Source: Microbaculum marinum (lineage in GTDB: Bacteria; Pseudomonadota; Alphaproteobacteria; Rhizobiales; Tepidamorphaceae). Taken from it: a stretch of DNA of 64,000 bases. This document shows, one piece after another, positions 34,446-47,516 of this stretch. Positions within the stretch are counted from its first letter, which is position 1. Each line of letters begins with the position of its first letter. The translations under genes were made by a program, and so were the position numbers. The stretch lies in assembly GCF_042646165.1 (NCBI RefSeq), contig NZ_JBHRTC010000008.1; one strand, 5' to 3'. The notes under the pieces are model-generated. The model did no database searches. It was not told the origin of the DNA and worked only from the letters and a program-made list of their open reading frames with translations.

Positions 34446-36410
34446 ATGCGCAACTTGCGAATCCGTCGAACGAACAACTGCCGCATGTCGGCCCTGGCGG
34501 CGATGGCGGTCGCCGGCGCGCTGACGGCGACACCCGCATTTGCTGCCGAACAGGCCGGCCGGGTCGTCAGCGCAGGAGCTTCCGTGCAGGGAGCGCGCGT
34601 CCTGCTCTATCAGGCCGGCGACGGCAGTTCGGATGCGATGCTGCTTGGCCGCGACAGGACGAATGCGGCCGGTACTTTCTCGATCAGCCATGACGCGCCG
34701 GATGGCGCCCTCCTGTACCTGGTGTCGGAGGGCGGGGCGACGGCCTTCGGCGTCAAGGGCAAGCCAAGGGGCCCGATCCGGTTTGCGACCGTCCTGGGAA
34801 CCAACGGTGGACCGGGACCGGTCACGATCAACGAATACACCACCATTGCCACGGCCTATGCCTTCAACCAGTTCCTCAACGGCCGCAGGATTGCCGGGGT
34901 GGCGCCGGGACCCAAGAACGCCTTCGCGATGATGGGCAATATGGTCGACATCGAGACGGGCGAGATGGGTGAGGTACTTGCCACCGCTCCGAACGGGTCC
35001 GAGACCCAGACCATGGGCGAATTCAACTCGCTGGCGAATTTGCTGGCGACCTGTGCCCGATCGGTCGGCCCGGCCCGCTGCGACAAGTTGTTCAAGCTCG
35101 CCACTCCCCCCGGCGCCAGGACGCCTTCCAACACCTTGCAGGCGGTCCACAACATCGCCCGCAATCCGGGCCACCGGCGCGGCAAGCTGTTCAAGCTGTC
35201 GGAGAAGGTCGACTTCTATCAGCCGACGATGCCCGGGGCGCCCAAGACCTGGACCCTCGCGCTGCGCTTCGTCGGCAATGGCATGGAACTCGACGGGCCC
35301 GGCAATTTCGCCTTCGACGCCGACGGCAACGCCTGGGTCGGCAACAACTACGTCTACACGGAAAGCCCGTTCGACACCGCCTGCGGCGGTCAGCAGTTGC
35401 TGCGCTTCGACCCGTCCGGCAAGGATTATCCCGGTGCGCCCTACGAGGGCGGCGGCCTCTACGGCGTCGGCTACGGAACCATCATCGACAGGGACAACAA
35501 GGTCTGGGTGTCGAACTTCGGATTTCAGGGCAAGGGTTGCGAGGAAAAGCAGCGCGACAGGAGCCTGTCGAAGTTCAACCTGGACGGCGAGCCCTTGTCG
35601 CCTGACAGGAAAGGCTTCACCAACGGCGACATCCTGCGGCCGCAGGGTATGGCGTCGGATCAGGCAGGAAACGTCTGGACGGCCAGTTGCGGCAACGACT
35701 CCCTGGTGGTCTATCCCGGCGGCGAACCGAGCCTCGCCGAGAATTATTCGGACATCGGCATCCGCAAGCCGTTCGACGTGACGACCGATTCGGCCGGCAA
35801 CGTCTGGACGGCCGGAAACCGCAACAACCGCATCGCCAAGCTCGATTCCGACGGCAACCTGCTGTTCCTGTCCGAGCGCCGGGCCGGCGGCCTGAAGCGG
35901 CCGATGGGCGTGGTGGCCGACGCCGAGGGCAACGTCTGGGTGGCAAATTCGGGCGCCGTCGTCATTCCCTGCTATGTCGGCGAAAGCCTCAACGCGCCGA
36001 ACAAGGCGGACGCATCGGTCATCATGTTCGGACCTGACGGATCGGTGAAGGGGTCGTTCACCGGCGGCGGCGTGGTCGTACCCTGGGGCATCTCCCTGGA
36101 CGGCGACAACAACGTCTGGGTTTCGAATTTCGGTGGCCAGAGACTGTCGCATTTCTGCGGCCCGAATCCGGATACATGCCCGGCCGGCAAGACGACCGGC
36201 GACCCGATCTCGCCTAAGTCGGGCTACGCCTTCGATGGCCTGACCCGCAACACCGTTGCCCAGGTCGACCCCTCCGGCAACGTCTGGGTCACCAACAACT
36301 GGCTGCTGGAACCGATCCAGACCAATCCCGGCGGCAAGCAGATCGTGATCTTCGTGGGCATGGGGGCGCCGACCAAGGCACCCGTCATAGGTCCGCCCCA
36401 GCGGCCCTGA
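34446..36410 (+). CDS. Exported NHL/Vgb-like beta-propeller protein
   Basis: A 654-residue secreted protein. Residues 1-33 form a signal peptide ending TPAFAAEQ. Residues about 35-110 look like a small beta-sandwich (VQGARVLLYQAG, AGTFSISHD). Residues about 110-240 are helical, with TINEYTTIATAYAFNQFL. From about 270 to 640 there are at least six repeats of the form DxxGNxWVxN (DADGNAWVGNNYVY, DQAGNVWTASCGND, DSAGNVWTAGNRNN, DAEGNVWVANSGA, DGDNNVWVSNFGG, DPSGNVWVTNNW), as in virginiamycin-B-lyase-like propellers. Lyase activity is not implied. The role is unknown; it lies 108 bases after the PQQ enzyme. Confidence 0.8.
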   Translation: MRNLRIRRTNNCRMSALAAMAVAGALTATPAFAAEQAGRVVSAGASVQGARVLLYQAGDGSSDAMLLGRDRTNAAGTFSISHDAPDGALLYLVSEGGATAFGVKGKPRGPIRFATVLGTNGGPGPVTINEYTTIATAYAFNQFLNGRRIAGVAPGPKNAFAMMGNMVDIETGEMGEVLATAPNGSETQTMGEFNSLANLLATCARSVGPARCDKLFKLATPPGARTPSNTLQAVHNIARNPGHRRGKLFKLSEKVDFYQPTMPGAPKTWTLALRFVGNGMELDGPGNFAFDADGNAWVGNNYVYTESPFDTACGGQQLLRFDPSGKDYPGAPYEGGGLYGVGYGTIIDRDNKVWVSNFGFQGKGCEEKQRDRSLSKFNLDGEPLSPDRKGFTNGDILRPQGMASDQAGNVWTASCGNDSLVVYPGGEPSLAENYSDIGIRKPFDVTTDSAGNVWTAGNRNNRIAKLDSDGNLLFLSERRAGGLKRPMGVVADAEGNVWVANSGAVVIPCYVGESLNAPNKADASVIMFGPDGSVKGSFTGGGVVVPWGISLDGDNNVWVSNFGGQRLSHFCGPNPDTCPAGKTTGDPISPKSGYAFDGLTRNTVAQVDPSGNVWVTNNWLLEPIQTNPGGKQIVIFVGMGAPTKAPVIGPPQRP

Positions 36411-36441
36411 TGTCCCCGGACGGAAACGTCCGCGGCGCGCT

Positions 36442-36470
36442 CCGGAACCGGGTCCTCGATCCGGTTCCGG
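36442..36470. terminator. Possible shared terminator between convergent genes
   Basis: CCGGAACCGG (36442-36451) and CCGGTTCCGG (36461-36470) form a perfect 10-base stem with a 9-base loop, midway between the ends of the propeller gene and trpS, which converge. Neither strand has a T run after it, so it may be a Rho-independent-like block or only a stabilising hairpin. Confidence 0.4.
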
Positions 36471-36522
36471 TCGCCTCGGCGGGCGGCAGGACTCATCTCA
36501 AGCGGGATGAGCCCAAGGATGA

Positions 36523-37569
36523 TCAGCGCAGGAAGCCGATGATGTCCTTGACGTTCCGCATCACCGGGCCCGCGATATCGCGGGCCTGGCCCGCACCGCG
36601 CTCCAGAACCGAATCGATATAGCCCGGGTCGTCCCTCAGGCGGCGCATCTCTGAGGCGATCGGCGCCAGTTTGGCGACCGACAGGTCGGCCAGGGCCGTC
36701 TTGAACGTGGAAAACTGCGCACCGCCGAACTCGGCCAGGACGTCGGCCTTGGACCTGTCGGCCAGTGCCGCATAGATACCGACCAGATTGGCGGCCTCCG
36801 GCCGCGGCTCGAGACCGTCTTCCTCGCCGGGCAGCGGCTCCGGATCGGTCTTCGCCTTGCGGATCTTCTGGGCGATCGTGTCGGCGTCGTCGGTCAGGTT
36901 GATCCGCGAATAGTCGGAGGGATCGGACTTCGACATCTTCTTGGTTCCGTCGCGCAGGCTCATTACCCGGGTCGCCGGGCCCTGGATCAGCGGTTCCGGC
37001 AGCGGGAAGAACTCGTCTTCGCCGCTGACCCGCCGGATCGAGTCCGCAAAGTCGGTATTGAACTTCTGGGCGATGTCGCGCGCCAGCTCGAGATGCTGCT
37101 TCTGGTCCTCGCCGACGGGCACGTGGGTGGCGCGGTAGACCAGGATGTCCGCCGCCATCAGGTTCGGATAGGCGAACAGGCCCACCGACGCGTTCTCGCG
37201 ATGCTTGCCGGCCTTCTCCTTGAACTGGGTCATCCGGTTCAGCCAGCCCATGCGGGCGACGCAGTTGAACACCCAGGCGAGCTCCGCGTGCTCGGCCACC
37301 TGGCTCTGGTTGAAGACGATGTGCTTCTCCGGATCGATCCCGGAGGCGATGAACGCGGCGGTGACCTCCCGGGTGCTCTTGGTCAGTTCCTCGGGCCCGC
37401 CCCACACCGACACGGCCTGCGTGATGGCGTGCATGTCGACCACGCAATAGATGCAGTCATAGTCGTCCTGCAGGGCAACGAACCGGGTGATTGCGCCCAG
37501 ATAGTTGCCAAGGTGCAGGTTGCCTGTCGGCTGGACGCCTGAGAACACGCGCTGCGGGAACGCCGTCAT
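36523..37569 (-). CDS. trpS: Tryptophanyl-tRNA synthetase
   Basis: A 348-residue class I synthetase charging tRNA-Trp. The start is the ATG of MTAFPQRVFSGVQPTGNLHL, with AGGAAG upstream. The HIGH-like motif reads GNLHLGNY and the KMSKS loop is intact (KKMSKSDPSDYSRI near 205). Tryptophan-pocket segments such as VVDMHAIT and FNCVARMGWLNRM are present. The gene ends the mutS-glnD-murJ-trpS run; murJ is 79 bases upstream. Confidence 0.96.
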   Translation of the reverse strand: MTAFPQRVFSGVQPTGNLHLGNYLGAITRFVALQDDYDCIYCVVDMHAITQAVSVWGGPEELTKSTREVTAAFIASGIDPEKHIVFNQSQVAEHAELAWVFNCVARMGWLNRMTQFKEKAGKHRENASVGLFAYPNLMAADILVYRATHVPVGEDQKQHLELARDIAQKFNTDFADSIRRVSGEDEFFPLPEPLIQGPATRVMSLRDGTKKMSKSDPSDYSRINLTDDADTIAQKIRKAKTDPEPLPGEEDGLEPRPEAANLVGIYAALADRSKADVLAEFGGAQFSTFKTALADLSVAKLAPIASEMRRLRDDPGYIDSVLERGAGQARDIAGPVMRNVKDIIGFLR

Positions 37570-37648
37570 GTCGCTTCCTGTCTCGTGAAGGCCGGTCTCG
37601 TGCAAAGCCGGAAATGCCGGCGCCTTATGGCCGATAGGGTCGCGGGAT

Positions 37649-39220
37649 TCAAGCGGCGGGGGACTTCGGACGCGAAAACGCCCGGACGACCTCCTTGCGG
37701 GTCATGACGCCGAGGAAGAACGCGGCCACTCCGTATGTGAGGATGCCGGCCATCACCAGCGCGGCAAGGACCGCCACATTGGCGAATTCGCGGGAAGGGC
37801 CGGTGTAGGGAGCCAGCAGCCAGTTGCCCAGTATCAGCACCGCGGACATGATCGCAGAGGCGATGATCGCCTTCACCCCCCGCACCCTGAGCCGCTGATC
37901 CGGCACGAAATTGCCGTCGCGCCAGAGGCGATGCGCCAGCAGGCCGGCAAACAGCCAGCCGGCGATGCTGGTCGCCAGCGCGATGCCGACCTGCTTCAGG
38001 AACGGAAACATGGCCAGCGAAAGGACGATATTGGTCGCCGCGTTGGCGCCGGCGTACCACATCGGGGTGCGGGTATCCTCGCGGGCGAAGAACGCCGGTG
38101 AGAACACCTTGGCCAGCACGAAGGCGGGAAGACCTACGGCGTAGGCGGCGAGGGCGCCGGCCGTGGCGTAGGTGTCGGTTTCGTCGAACGCGCCACGTTC
38201 GAACAGGCCGCGCATGATCGGCGCGGAAATCACCGCGAGCGCGCAGGCCGCCGGCAGCGTCAGCGCGATGGTGAACTCGAACGCGCGGTTCTGCGCCTGA
38301 TGCACGCCCTCGTGGTCGCCGGCGCGCAGGCGCCGTGCCAGTTCCGGCAACAGCACGATGCCGATAGCCGTTCCGACGATCCCGAGGGGGAGCTGGTAGA
38401 CGCGATCCGCATAGTAAAGATAAGCCACCGCGCCGGCCTGCATCGAGGCGATGATGGTCCCCACCATGATGTTGATCTGGGTGATACCACCGGTGACCAC
38501 CGCCGGTATGCCGAGCGCCAGCAGCCTCCGCACCCCCGGCGTCATCCTCGGCCGCACGAACGCAAGCCCCATTCCGGCGTGGCGACAGGCAAGCAGCAGG
38601 ATGAGAAGCTGCACGATACCCGCGACGAAGACGCCCCAGGCAAGCCAGATGCCCGCCCGCGGCGTCCCCTCGAGCCCGAAGAAGGCGATGGCGAGCAGCA
38701 CGGCGATCAGGATCAGATTGAGGAACGCCGAGGAAAATGCCGCGACCGCGAACCGTCCCAGCGCATTGAGGACGCCCGACAGCAGCGCCACCACCGACAC
38801 GAACAGCAGATAGGGAAAGCAGATTCGCGTCAGCAGGACCGTGAGGTCGAACTTGGCCGGGTCCTCGGTGAATCCGGGTGCCAGTATCCAGGTGAGAGGC
38901 ACGGTCGCGATTTCCGCGAACGCCGTGAGCAGCAGCAGTACGAACACCAGGCCCGACAGCGCCTCCTCGGCGAATCGGCGGGCCGTTTTCGCGCCGTCGC
39001 CTTCCAGCGACTTGGCGAACAGCGGCACGAACGCCGAATTGAAGGCGCCTTCGGCGAAGATCCGACGGAACATGTTGGGAAACCGGAACGCCACGAGGAA
39101 TGCGTCGGCCACAGGGCCCGCCCCCAGCCCTGCCGCCATCAGCACGTCCCGCACGAAGCCGAGCACGCGGCTGGTCGCCGTGCCGCTGGATACGGTCGCA
39201 AAGTGCTTGAGCAGGGACAT
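37649..39220 (-). CDS. murJ: Lipid II flippase MurJ
   Basis: A 523-residue inner-membrane protein of the MOP superfamily that moves lipid II to the periplasm. About 14 hydrophobic helices run through the sequence. Family segments include RVLGFVRDVLMAAGLGAGPV with the conserved Arg, FRFPNMFRRIFAEGAF (19 bases' worth of the SFRIPNFLRRLFAEGAF signature), and AYLYYADRVYQLPLGI. It starts at the ATG of MSLLKHFATVSSGT. It lies between glnD and trpS. Confidence 0.95.
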   Translation of the reverse strand: MSLLKHFATVSSGTATSRVLGFVRDVLMAAGLGAGPVADAFLVAFRFPNMFRRIFAEGAFNSAFVPLFAKSLEGDGAKTARRFAEEALSGLVFVLLLLTAFAEIATVPLTWILAPGFTEDPAKFDLTVLLTRICFPYLLFVSVVALLSGVLNALGRFAVAAFSSAFLNLILIAVLLAIAFFGLEGTPRAGIWLAWGVFVAGIVQLLILLLACRHAGMGLAFVRPRMTPGVRRLLALGIPAVVTGGITQINIMVGTIIASMQAGAVAYLYYADRVYQLPLGIVGTAIGIVLLPELARRLRAGDHEGVHQAQNRAFEFTIALTLPAACALAVISAPIMRGLFERGAFDETDTYATAGALAAYAVGLPAFVLAKVFSPAFFAREDTRTPMWYAGANAATNIVLSLAMFPFLKQVGIALATSIAGWLFAGLLAHRLWRDGNFVPDQRLRVRGVKAIIASAIMSAVLILGNWLLAPYTGPSREFANVAVLAALVMAGILTYGVAAFFLGVMTRKEVVRAFSRPKSPAA

Positions 39221-39310
39221 GCGTGGTTCCGTCAGGATGAGACCGGTCCGGGCCCGGCGAAGCGACGGAACCTATCCCAAAGGGACGGGTGCGTCACCGA
39301 TGTGCCGTCG

Positions 39311-42082
39311 TCACGCCGCCGCCTCCTTCTGCTGCGGCGTGAAGACCTGCAGCAGGTGCCGGCGGATCGCCGCCTGCCGGTTGGCGTTGGTGATCTTCTG
39401 TCCGGTCAGGTCCGTCACGTAGAACACGTCCACGGCGCGCTCGCCGAAGGTCGCGATATGCGCCGAGGCAATGTTGAGATTGAGGCGGGCGAGCACCCCC
39501 GTCAGCTCGTGCAGCAGGCCGGTCCGGTCGAGGCCGGAGACCTCTATTACCGTATAGCGGTTCGACCAGGTGTTGTTGACGAGGACATCCGGCTCGACCG
39601 AGAAGGCGCGGATCCGGCGCCCCCTGGTGGCGCGCTGGCCGACCAGGTCGCCGATCCGGATCTGGCCTTTCAGCGCTTCTTCGATCAGGTGACCGATGCG
39701 CGCCGCCCGGCGCCGTTCGTCCTCGTCCTGGGGCAGTTCGCGCGACACGAAGATCGTGTCCAGGGCCGATCCGTCGCTGGTTGTGAAGATCTGCGCGTCG
39801 ACGATGTTCGCCCCGGCCGCCGCGCAGGCGCCGGCAATGATCGACAGGAGCCGCGGATGGTCGGGGGCGAAGACCGTGATTTCGGTGATGTCTCGGAATT
39901 CGTCCGTGCTGATCTTGGTCGCCAGCTTGCGGTTTCCTCCGCTCAGTTCCCGCAGGAACCGGGCATGCTCGATCTGGCGGCGAAGATCGGTACGCACCCA
40001 GTAGGCGGGATAGTGACGCTCGCAGTACGCGTCGAACTCCGCCTGCGACCAGTCCGACAGCTCCTCGCGGAGATCCTTGCGCGCCGCCTCGATGCGCAAC
40101 TTGCGCTGCGCCTGGCTGTGTCCGCCGGCCAGGATCGGCTCGGTCTCGAAGTAGAGCGTGCGCAACAGCTGGCCCTTCCAGCCGTTCCAGACACCCGGCC
40201 CGACGGCGCGGATGTCGGCGACGGTCAGGATCAGCAGCAGTTTCAGCCGCTCCAGGCTCTGCACAGTGGCGGCGAAGTCCTCGATGGTCTTGCGGTCGGC
40301 GAGATCGCGCGACTGGGCGATCATGCTCATGTCGAGATGATGCTCGATGAGCCAGGCGACGGTCTCGGTATCCGCCGGTGAAAAGCCCAGCCGCGGGGCA
40401 AGCCGGCGGGCCACCCGGGCACCGGCGATGGAGTGATCCTCGGGCCGGCCCTTGGCGATGTCGTGCAGGAAAAGCGCCAGATAGAGCACGTCGCGGTTCT
40501 GGATCGTATGGATGATCTCGTCGGCCAGCGGGTGGTCGTCGCCAAGGCGGCCGTGTTCGATGTCGGCCAGCAGGCCGATCGCCCGCAGCAGGTGCTCGTC
40601 GACGGTGTAGTGGTGGTACATGTTGAACTGCACCAGCGCGACGACCTTGCCGAAGTCGGGAATGAAGCGGCCGAGCACGCCGGCCTCGTTCATGCCCCTC
40701 AGCACCACCTCCGGGTCGTTCTTGGAGGTCAGGATCTTCATGAAGAGATCGTTGGCCTCCCGGTTCTCCCGCAGCCGCCCGTCGATCAGCTTGAGGGAGC
40801 GGCGGGCAAGTTTCAGCGCGTCCGGATGGAACGGCAGGTTGTACTTGTCGGCCAGGTGGAACAGCCGGATCAGGTTGACCGGATCGCGCTTGAAGGCGAG
40901 GTCGTCGGCGACGTTGACCCGGTCGGCCTCGATGACGAAATCGTCGCTCTCGGACAGCAGGCCGGGGCGGCGGCGGCGGAATCGCTGCATGAACCGGGAC
41001 AGCACCTGCGTCTGCTTGGCGTGCTGGACCTCCAGCGCGTTGCAGAAGATGCGGGTGAGGTCGCCGACGTCCTTGGCGACGAGGAAGTAGTGCTTCATGA
41101 AGCGCTCGACATCGCGGATGCCCGGATGCGGCAGGTAGTTGAGACGCCGCGCCATGTCGCGCTGCAGGTCGAATGTGAGGCGTTCCTCGGCGCGGCCGGT
41201 CAGGAAGTGCAGGTGGCAGCGCACCGCCCACAGGTAGTCCTCGCACTTGTGGAAGAGGCGCGCCTCGGACCTGTCGAAGACGCCGGCGGCGACCAGATCC
41301 TCGCCGGAACCTGCATGATAGAAATATTTGCCGATCCAGAACAACGTATGCAGGTCGCGCAGACCGCCCTTGCCGTCCTTGACGTTCGGCTCGACCAGAT
41401 ACCGCGACTCGCCCGAGCGCTTGTGGCGGGCGTCGCGCTCGGCGAGCTTCGCCTCGATAAACTCGGGGCCGGTGCCGGCGACGACGTCGGAATCAAATCG
41501 CGCGGCCAATTCGTCGAAGAGCGGGCGGTCGCCGCAAATCCAGCGCGCGTCGAGAACCGAGGTGCGGATCGTCATGTCGGATTTCGAAAGCCGCACGCAG
41601 TCGTCCACCGATCGCACGGCATGGCCGACCTTCAGCTCCATGTCCCAGAGCGTATAGAGGATCTGCTCGATTACACTCTCGCTCCAGGCCGTCTTCTTGT
41701 AGGGCAGCACGAACAGCAGATCGACATCGGAGCCCGGCGCCATGGTGCCGCGGCCGTATCCGCCTGTAGCGATCACCGACAGCCGTTCGGAGGACGTCTG
41801 GTTGACGATTGGGTAGAGGCTGGTCGTCGTGAAGATGAACACGGCCTGGATGATCGCGTCCTGCAGCGCGGCGATACGGCGCGCGCACGCCAGGCCGCGT
41901 CCGTCTTCGGACAGCCACCCCTCGATGGTCTTCAGGGCATCGGTGCGCACCGTCTTGAGATGCGCGAGCATGGCGGCGCGGCCGTCGCCACCGGTCCCAT
42001 GCCTGTCGTGGAGGTCGCTCAGCTCGGCGGCGAGCGTTCCGGCTTCGACGATTTCGGAGAGCTGTCGGTGCGGACGGTTCAT
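39311..42082 (-). CDS. glnD: [PII] uridylyltransferase/uridylyl-removing enzyme GlnD
   Basis: A 923-residue bifunctional nitrogen sensor that adds UMP to PII proteins at low glutamine and removes it at high glutamine. The nucleotidyltransferase motif is TGGYGRGTMAPGSDVDLL with metal ligands Asp119 and Asp121. A GlnD linker region follows, then an HD domain (about 490-620, YHHYTVDEHLLRAIG and ALFLHDIAKG). Two ACT domains lie at about 730-815 and 845-915. Its ATG overlaps the mutS stop... the mutS gene ends at the glnD start with ATGA. Confidence 0.96.
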   Translation of the reverse strand: MNRPHRQLSEIVEAGTLAAELSDLHDRHGTGGDGRAAMLAHLKTVRTDALKTIEGWLSEDGRGLACARRIAALQDAIIQAVFIFTTTSLYPIVNQTSSERLSVIATGGYGRGTMAPGSDVDLLFVLPYKKTAWSESVIEQILYTLWDMELKVGHAVRSVDDCVRLSKSDMTIRTSVLDARWICGDRPLFDELAARFDSDVVAGTGPEFIEAKLAERDARHKRSGESRYLVEPNVKDGKGGLRDLHTLFWIGKYFYHAGSGEDLVAAGVFDRSEARLFHKCEDYLWAVRCHLHFLTGRAEERLTFDLQRDMARRLNYLPHPGIRDVERFMKHYFLVAKDVGDLTRIFCNALEVQHAKQTQVLSRFMQRFRRRRPGLLSESDDFVIEADRVNVADDLAFKRDPVNLIRLFHLADKYNLPFHPDALKLARRSLKLIDGRLRENREANDLFMKILTSKNDPEVVLRGMNEAGVLGRFIPDFGKVVALVQFNMYHHYTVDEHLLRAIGLLADIEHGRLGDDHPLADEIIHTIQNRDVLYLALFLHDIAKGRPEDHSIAGARVARRLAPRLGFSPADTETVAWLIEHHLDMSMIAQSRDLADRKTIEDFAATVQSLERLKLLLILTVADIRAVGPGVWNGWKGQLLRTLYFETEPILAGGHSQAQRKLRIEAARKDLREELSDWSQAEFDAYCERHYPAYWVRTDLRRQIEHARFLRELSGGNRKLATKISTDEFRDITEITVFAPDHPRLLSIIAGACAAAGANIVDAQIFTTSDGSALDTIFVSRELPQDEDERRRAARIGHLIEEALKGQIRIGDLVGQRATRGRRIRAFSVEPDVLVNNTWSNRYTVIEVSGLDRTGLLHELTGVLARLNLNIASAHIATFGERAVDVFYVTDLTGQKITNANRQAAIRRHLLQVFTPQQKEAAA

Positions 42083-44866
42083 CTCTGTTCCCGGCCGCCG
42101 GCAGGATCGGCGGCCTGATTCGCGGCGAGGGCCTTCAGTTCATATAGCAGTTCCAGCGCCTGCAGGGGCGTCAGGTCATCCGGGGTCACGGCGGCGAGCC
42201 GCTCGGCCAGGACGGACGGCGAACCCGCTGCGGCCGCCGGAGCGGCGGCCCGGCGGACGTGACTGGCAAACAGCGGCAGGTCGTCGACGATGCCGGCGGC
42301 GCCGGCGTTGCGGTCGGTTTCCTCCAGTTTATGCAGTACCTCGCGCGCCCGCGACACGACGGCTGCGGGCAGCCCGGCGAGCTTGGCGACCTGGACGCCG
42401 TAGGAGCGATCCGCCGCGCCCGGCACGACCTCGTGCAGGAAGACGACGTCGCCCTTCCATTCCTTCACCCGGACGGTGGCGTTGGACAGCCGCGCCTGGG
42501 TTTCCGACAGGGCGGTAAGTTCGTGAAAATGTGTGGCGAACAACGACCGACAGCGATTGACATCGTGCAGGTGCTCGATCGTCGCCCAGGCGATCGACAG
42601 GCCGTCGAAGGTCGCGGTGCCGCGGCCGATCTCGTCGAGGATGACCAGCGAGCGCGGCCCCGCCTGGTTCAGGATCGCCGCCGTCTCGACCATCTCGACC
42701 ATGAAGGTCGAGCGGCCGCGGGCGAGGTCGTCGGCGGCGCCGACCCGCGAGAACAGCCTGTCAACGATGCCGATGCGGGCGCTCTCGGCCGGCACGAAGG
42801 AGCCGGCCTGGGCCAGCACCGCGATCAGTGCGTTCTGGCGCAGGAAGGTCGACTTGCCGGCCATGTTCGGCCCCGTCACGAGCAGGATCCGGCCACCGTC
42901 CGCCTCGCTGCCGTCGCCCGGCTGCGGCGGCGACAGGTCGCAGTCATTGGCCACGAAGGGCCCGTCGCCCGCGCCGGCAAGCGCCTGCTCGACGACGGCG
43001 TGCCGGCCGCCGTGGATGTCGAAGGCGAGGTCGTCGCTCATCACCGGGCGCACGTAGTCCCGCGACACGGCGAGTTCGGCGAAGCCGGCATGCACGTCCA
43101 GTTCGCCGAGCGCGGCGGAGGCGGCATCCAGCGCCTCGCCGTCGGCGACGACCCTGGCGACGAGCGCGTCGAAGATCTCCATCTCCAGGGCCAGCGCCCG
43201 CTCGGCGGCGGTCGCGATCCGCCCTTCCAGGTCGGCCAGTTCCCCCGTGGAGAACCGCATCTGGCTGGCCAGCGTCTGGCGGTGGAAGAACGTCTGCGAG
43301 TTCGGTTCGGCGGTCAGCTTGCCGGCATGCTGGGCGGTGACCTCGACGAAATAGCCGAGCACGTTGTTGTGGCGGATCTTCAGCGACCTGACGCCCGTGT
43401 CGTCCTGGTACTTCGCCTGCAGGCCGGCAACGATCTTGCGGCTCTCGTCGCGCAGATCGCGGGCCTGGTCGAGTTCGGCGGCGAAACCCGCCTTCACGAA
43501 GCCGCCGTCGCGACGCAGGTGCGGCGGCGCATCGACGAGCGCGGCGGCGAGCTCCGCGTGGACCGCCCGTTGCGGGGCCCGCAGACGGCCGGCGATGTCG
43601 GCGAGCCGGTCCGGCCCCTCCGCGTCCGGCACCTCGCCGAGATGGCCGGCCAGCGCGTGAGCCGCCGCGATGCCGTCGCGAATCGCGGCGAGATCCCGCG
43701 GTCCGCCACGCCCCACAGCGATGCGGGCGCGCGAGCGGGCCATGTCCGGCGCCGATCGCAGCACCTCGCGCACCGTCCTGCGCAGGGCCGCGTTGTCGAC
43801 GAGCCAGGCGACCGCCTCGTGCCGCGCGGCGATCCGCGCGTGGTCGGTCAGCGGCGAGGCGAGCCTGCGGGTCAGTTCGCGCCCGCCGGCGGCCGTCACC
43901 GTCCGGTCGACCGCCGCCGCGAGGCTGCCGCGCCTGTCTCCAGACAGGGTCGTTACCAGCTCCAGGTTGGCTCGCGTCGCCGGGTCGATCGCCATCACCG
44001 CGCCGCGCGTCTCCCGGATCGGCGGGCTCAGCGGCGGNNNNNNNNNCCTGCGTGCGGTCGACATAGGAAACCACCGCACCCGCCGCCGCCGTCTCGGCGC
44101 GGGTGAGCGGTCCGAACCCGTCGAGGGTGGCGACCGAGAAGTAGTCGCGCAGCCGACGCTCCGCGGAGGTCGAATCGAACACCGCCGGCGGCAGCGGCGT
44201 CACGGCCGCGCGCGTCTCGCGGAGAAGGTTGCGCAGTGCGGGATCGTCGTAGAGAGCATCGGAAACGAGCAGCTCGCCCGGCTCGACGCGGGCGATCAGC
44301 GCGGGCAGCTCGAGGCGGGCGGCCTCGGCGACTCCGAATTCGCCGGTCGAGATGTCGGCCCAAGCGAGCGCGAACCCGTCGTCGCCGGCCGCCTTCGTGC
44401 GGGCCAGCGCGGCCAGGAAGTTATTGCGCCGGGAGTCGAGCAGGTTGTCTTCGGTCAGCGTGCCGGGTGTCACCAGCCTGACGACGTCGCGCCGCACCAC
44501 CGACTTGGAGCCGCGCTTGCGCGCCTCGGCGGGGTCCTCGAGCTGCTCGCACACGGCGACCCGGTGGCCGAGCGCGATCAGCCTCTGCAGGTAGTCGTCG
44601 GCGGCGTGGACGGGGACGCCGCACATCGGGATGTCGTCGCCGAGATGCTTGCCGCGCGTCGTCAGGGTTATCCCAAGCGCCCGGCTGGCGGTCTCGGCGT
44701 CCTCGAAGAACAGTTCGTAGAAATCACCCATCCGGTAGAACAGCAGGCAGTCCGGATTGGCCGTCTTGATCTCCAGGAACTGCCGCATCATCGGGGTCAC
44801 GCGCGGATCCGATTCGGCCACGTGACTGTCGGCGGTCGCTGTGATTTCGGCGGCTCGGGCGGTCAT
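42079..44866 (-). CDS. mutS: DNA mismatch repair protein MutS, interrupted by an N gap
   Basis: A mismatch-recognition ATPase of about 929 residues. The N-terminal mismatch-binding domain has the Phe-x-Glu motif in RMGDFYELFFED. The connector, lever and clamp domains follow, then the ATPase with Walker A TGPNMAGKSTFL, the SLVILDEIGRGTATFDG Walker B/signature region and FATHFHELTAL. Nine Ns (44038-44046) fall between YVDRTQ and PPLSPPIRETRGAV; the frames differ by the stated length, and 8 or 11 bases would join them, 11 fitting family spacing. The gene is otherwise intact. It overlaps glnD by four bases. Confidence 0.95.
44038..44046. other. Assembly gap (9 N) inside mutS
   Basis: Nine undetermined bases between two out-of-frame halves of one MutS protein. 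The true gap must be 2 mod 3 bases, most likely 11. Confidence 0.95.
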
Positions 44867-45104
44867 TGCCGGACCCTAGCAGAACGTCGCGCAGGTTTCA
44901 CCGCTGCCGCGCTTATCCCCAAGGATCCGTGCCGCTTCCCTGCCCGGACAGGAGACGCGGCCCGTGGCGGGGACACGGCGTCCGGAGCAGAACAGTTTAC
45001 CCCGTTGATTGCCTTGAGCGCGTCCAAGGCGCTCTGTAAGGTCCGAAGCCCGCCGGGGACGACCCGTCAAAAGGCGGCGCGACAACTGGGGAGACGCTTT
45101 GCAG

Positions 45105-47387
<2,283 letters not shown>

Positions 47388-47516
47388 GAACGCCGGTCGG
47401 CCCGCCAGCGCCGGCGAAACGCAGCGCAATTCGAGCGTCGAACGCCCGAGGCTCAATCCGAGGGCCGGGCAAGTCTGCGGCCCGGGCCCGGGACACGGCC
47501 CCCGGGAGGTGCTTGC

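Noticed and set aside
34401..36152. A 583-codon minus-strand open frame opposite the propeller protein
   Set aside because: The plus strand has a signal peptide and regular DxxGNxW repeats, so the minus frame is the shadow.
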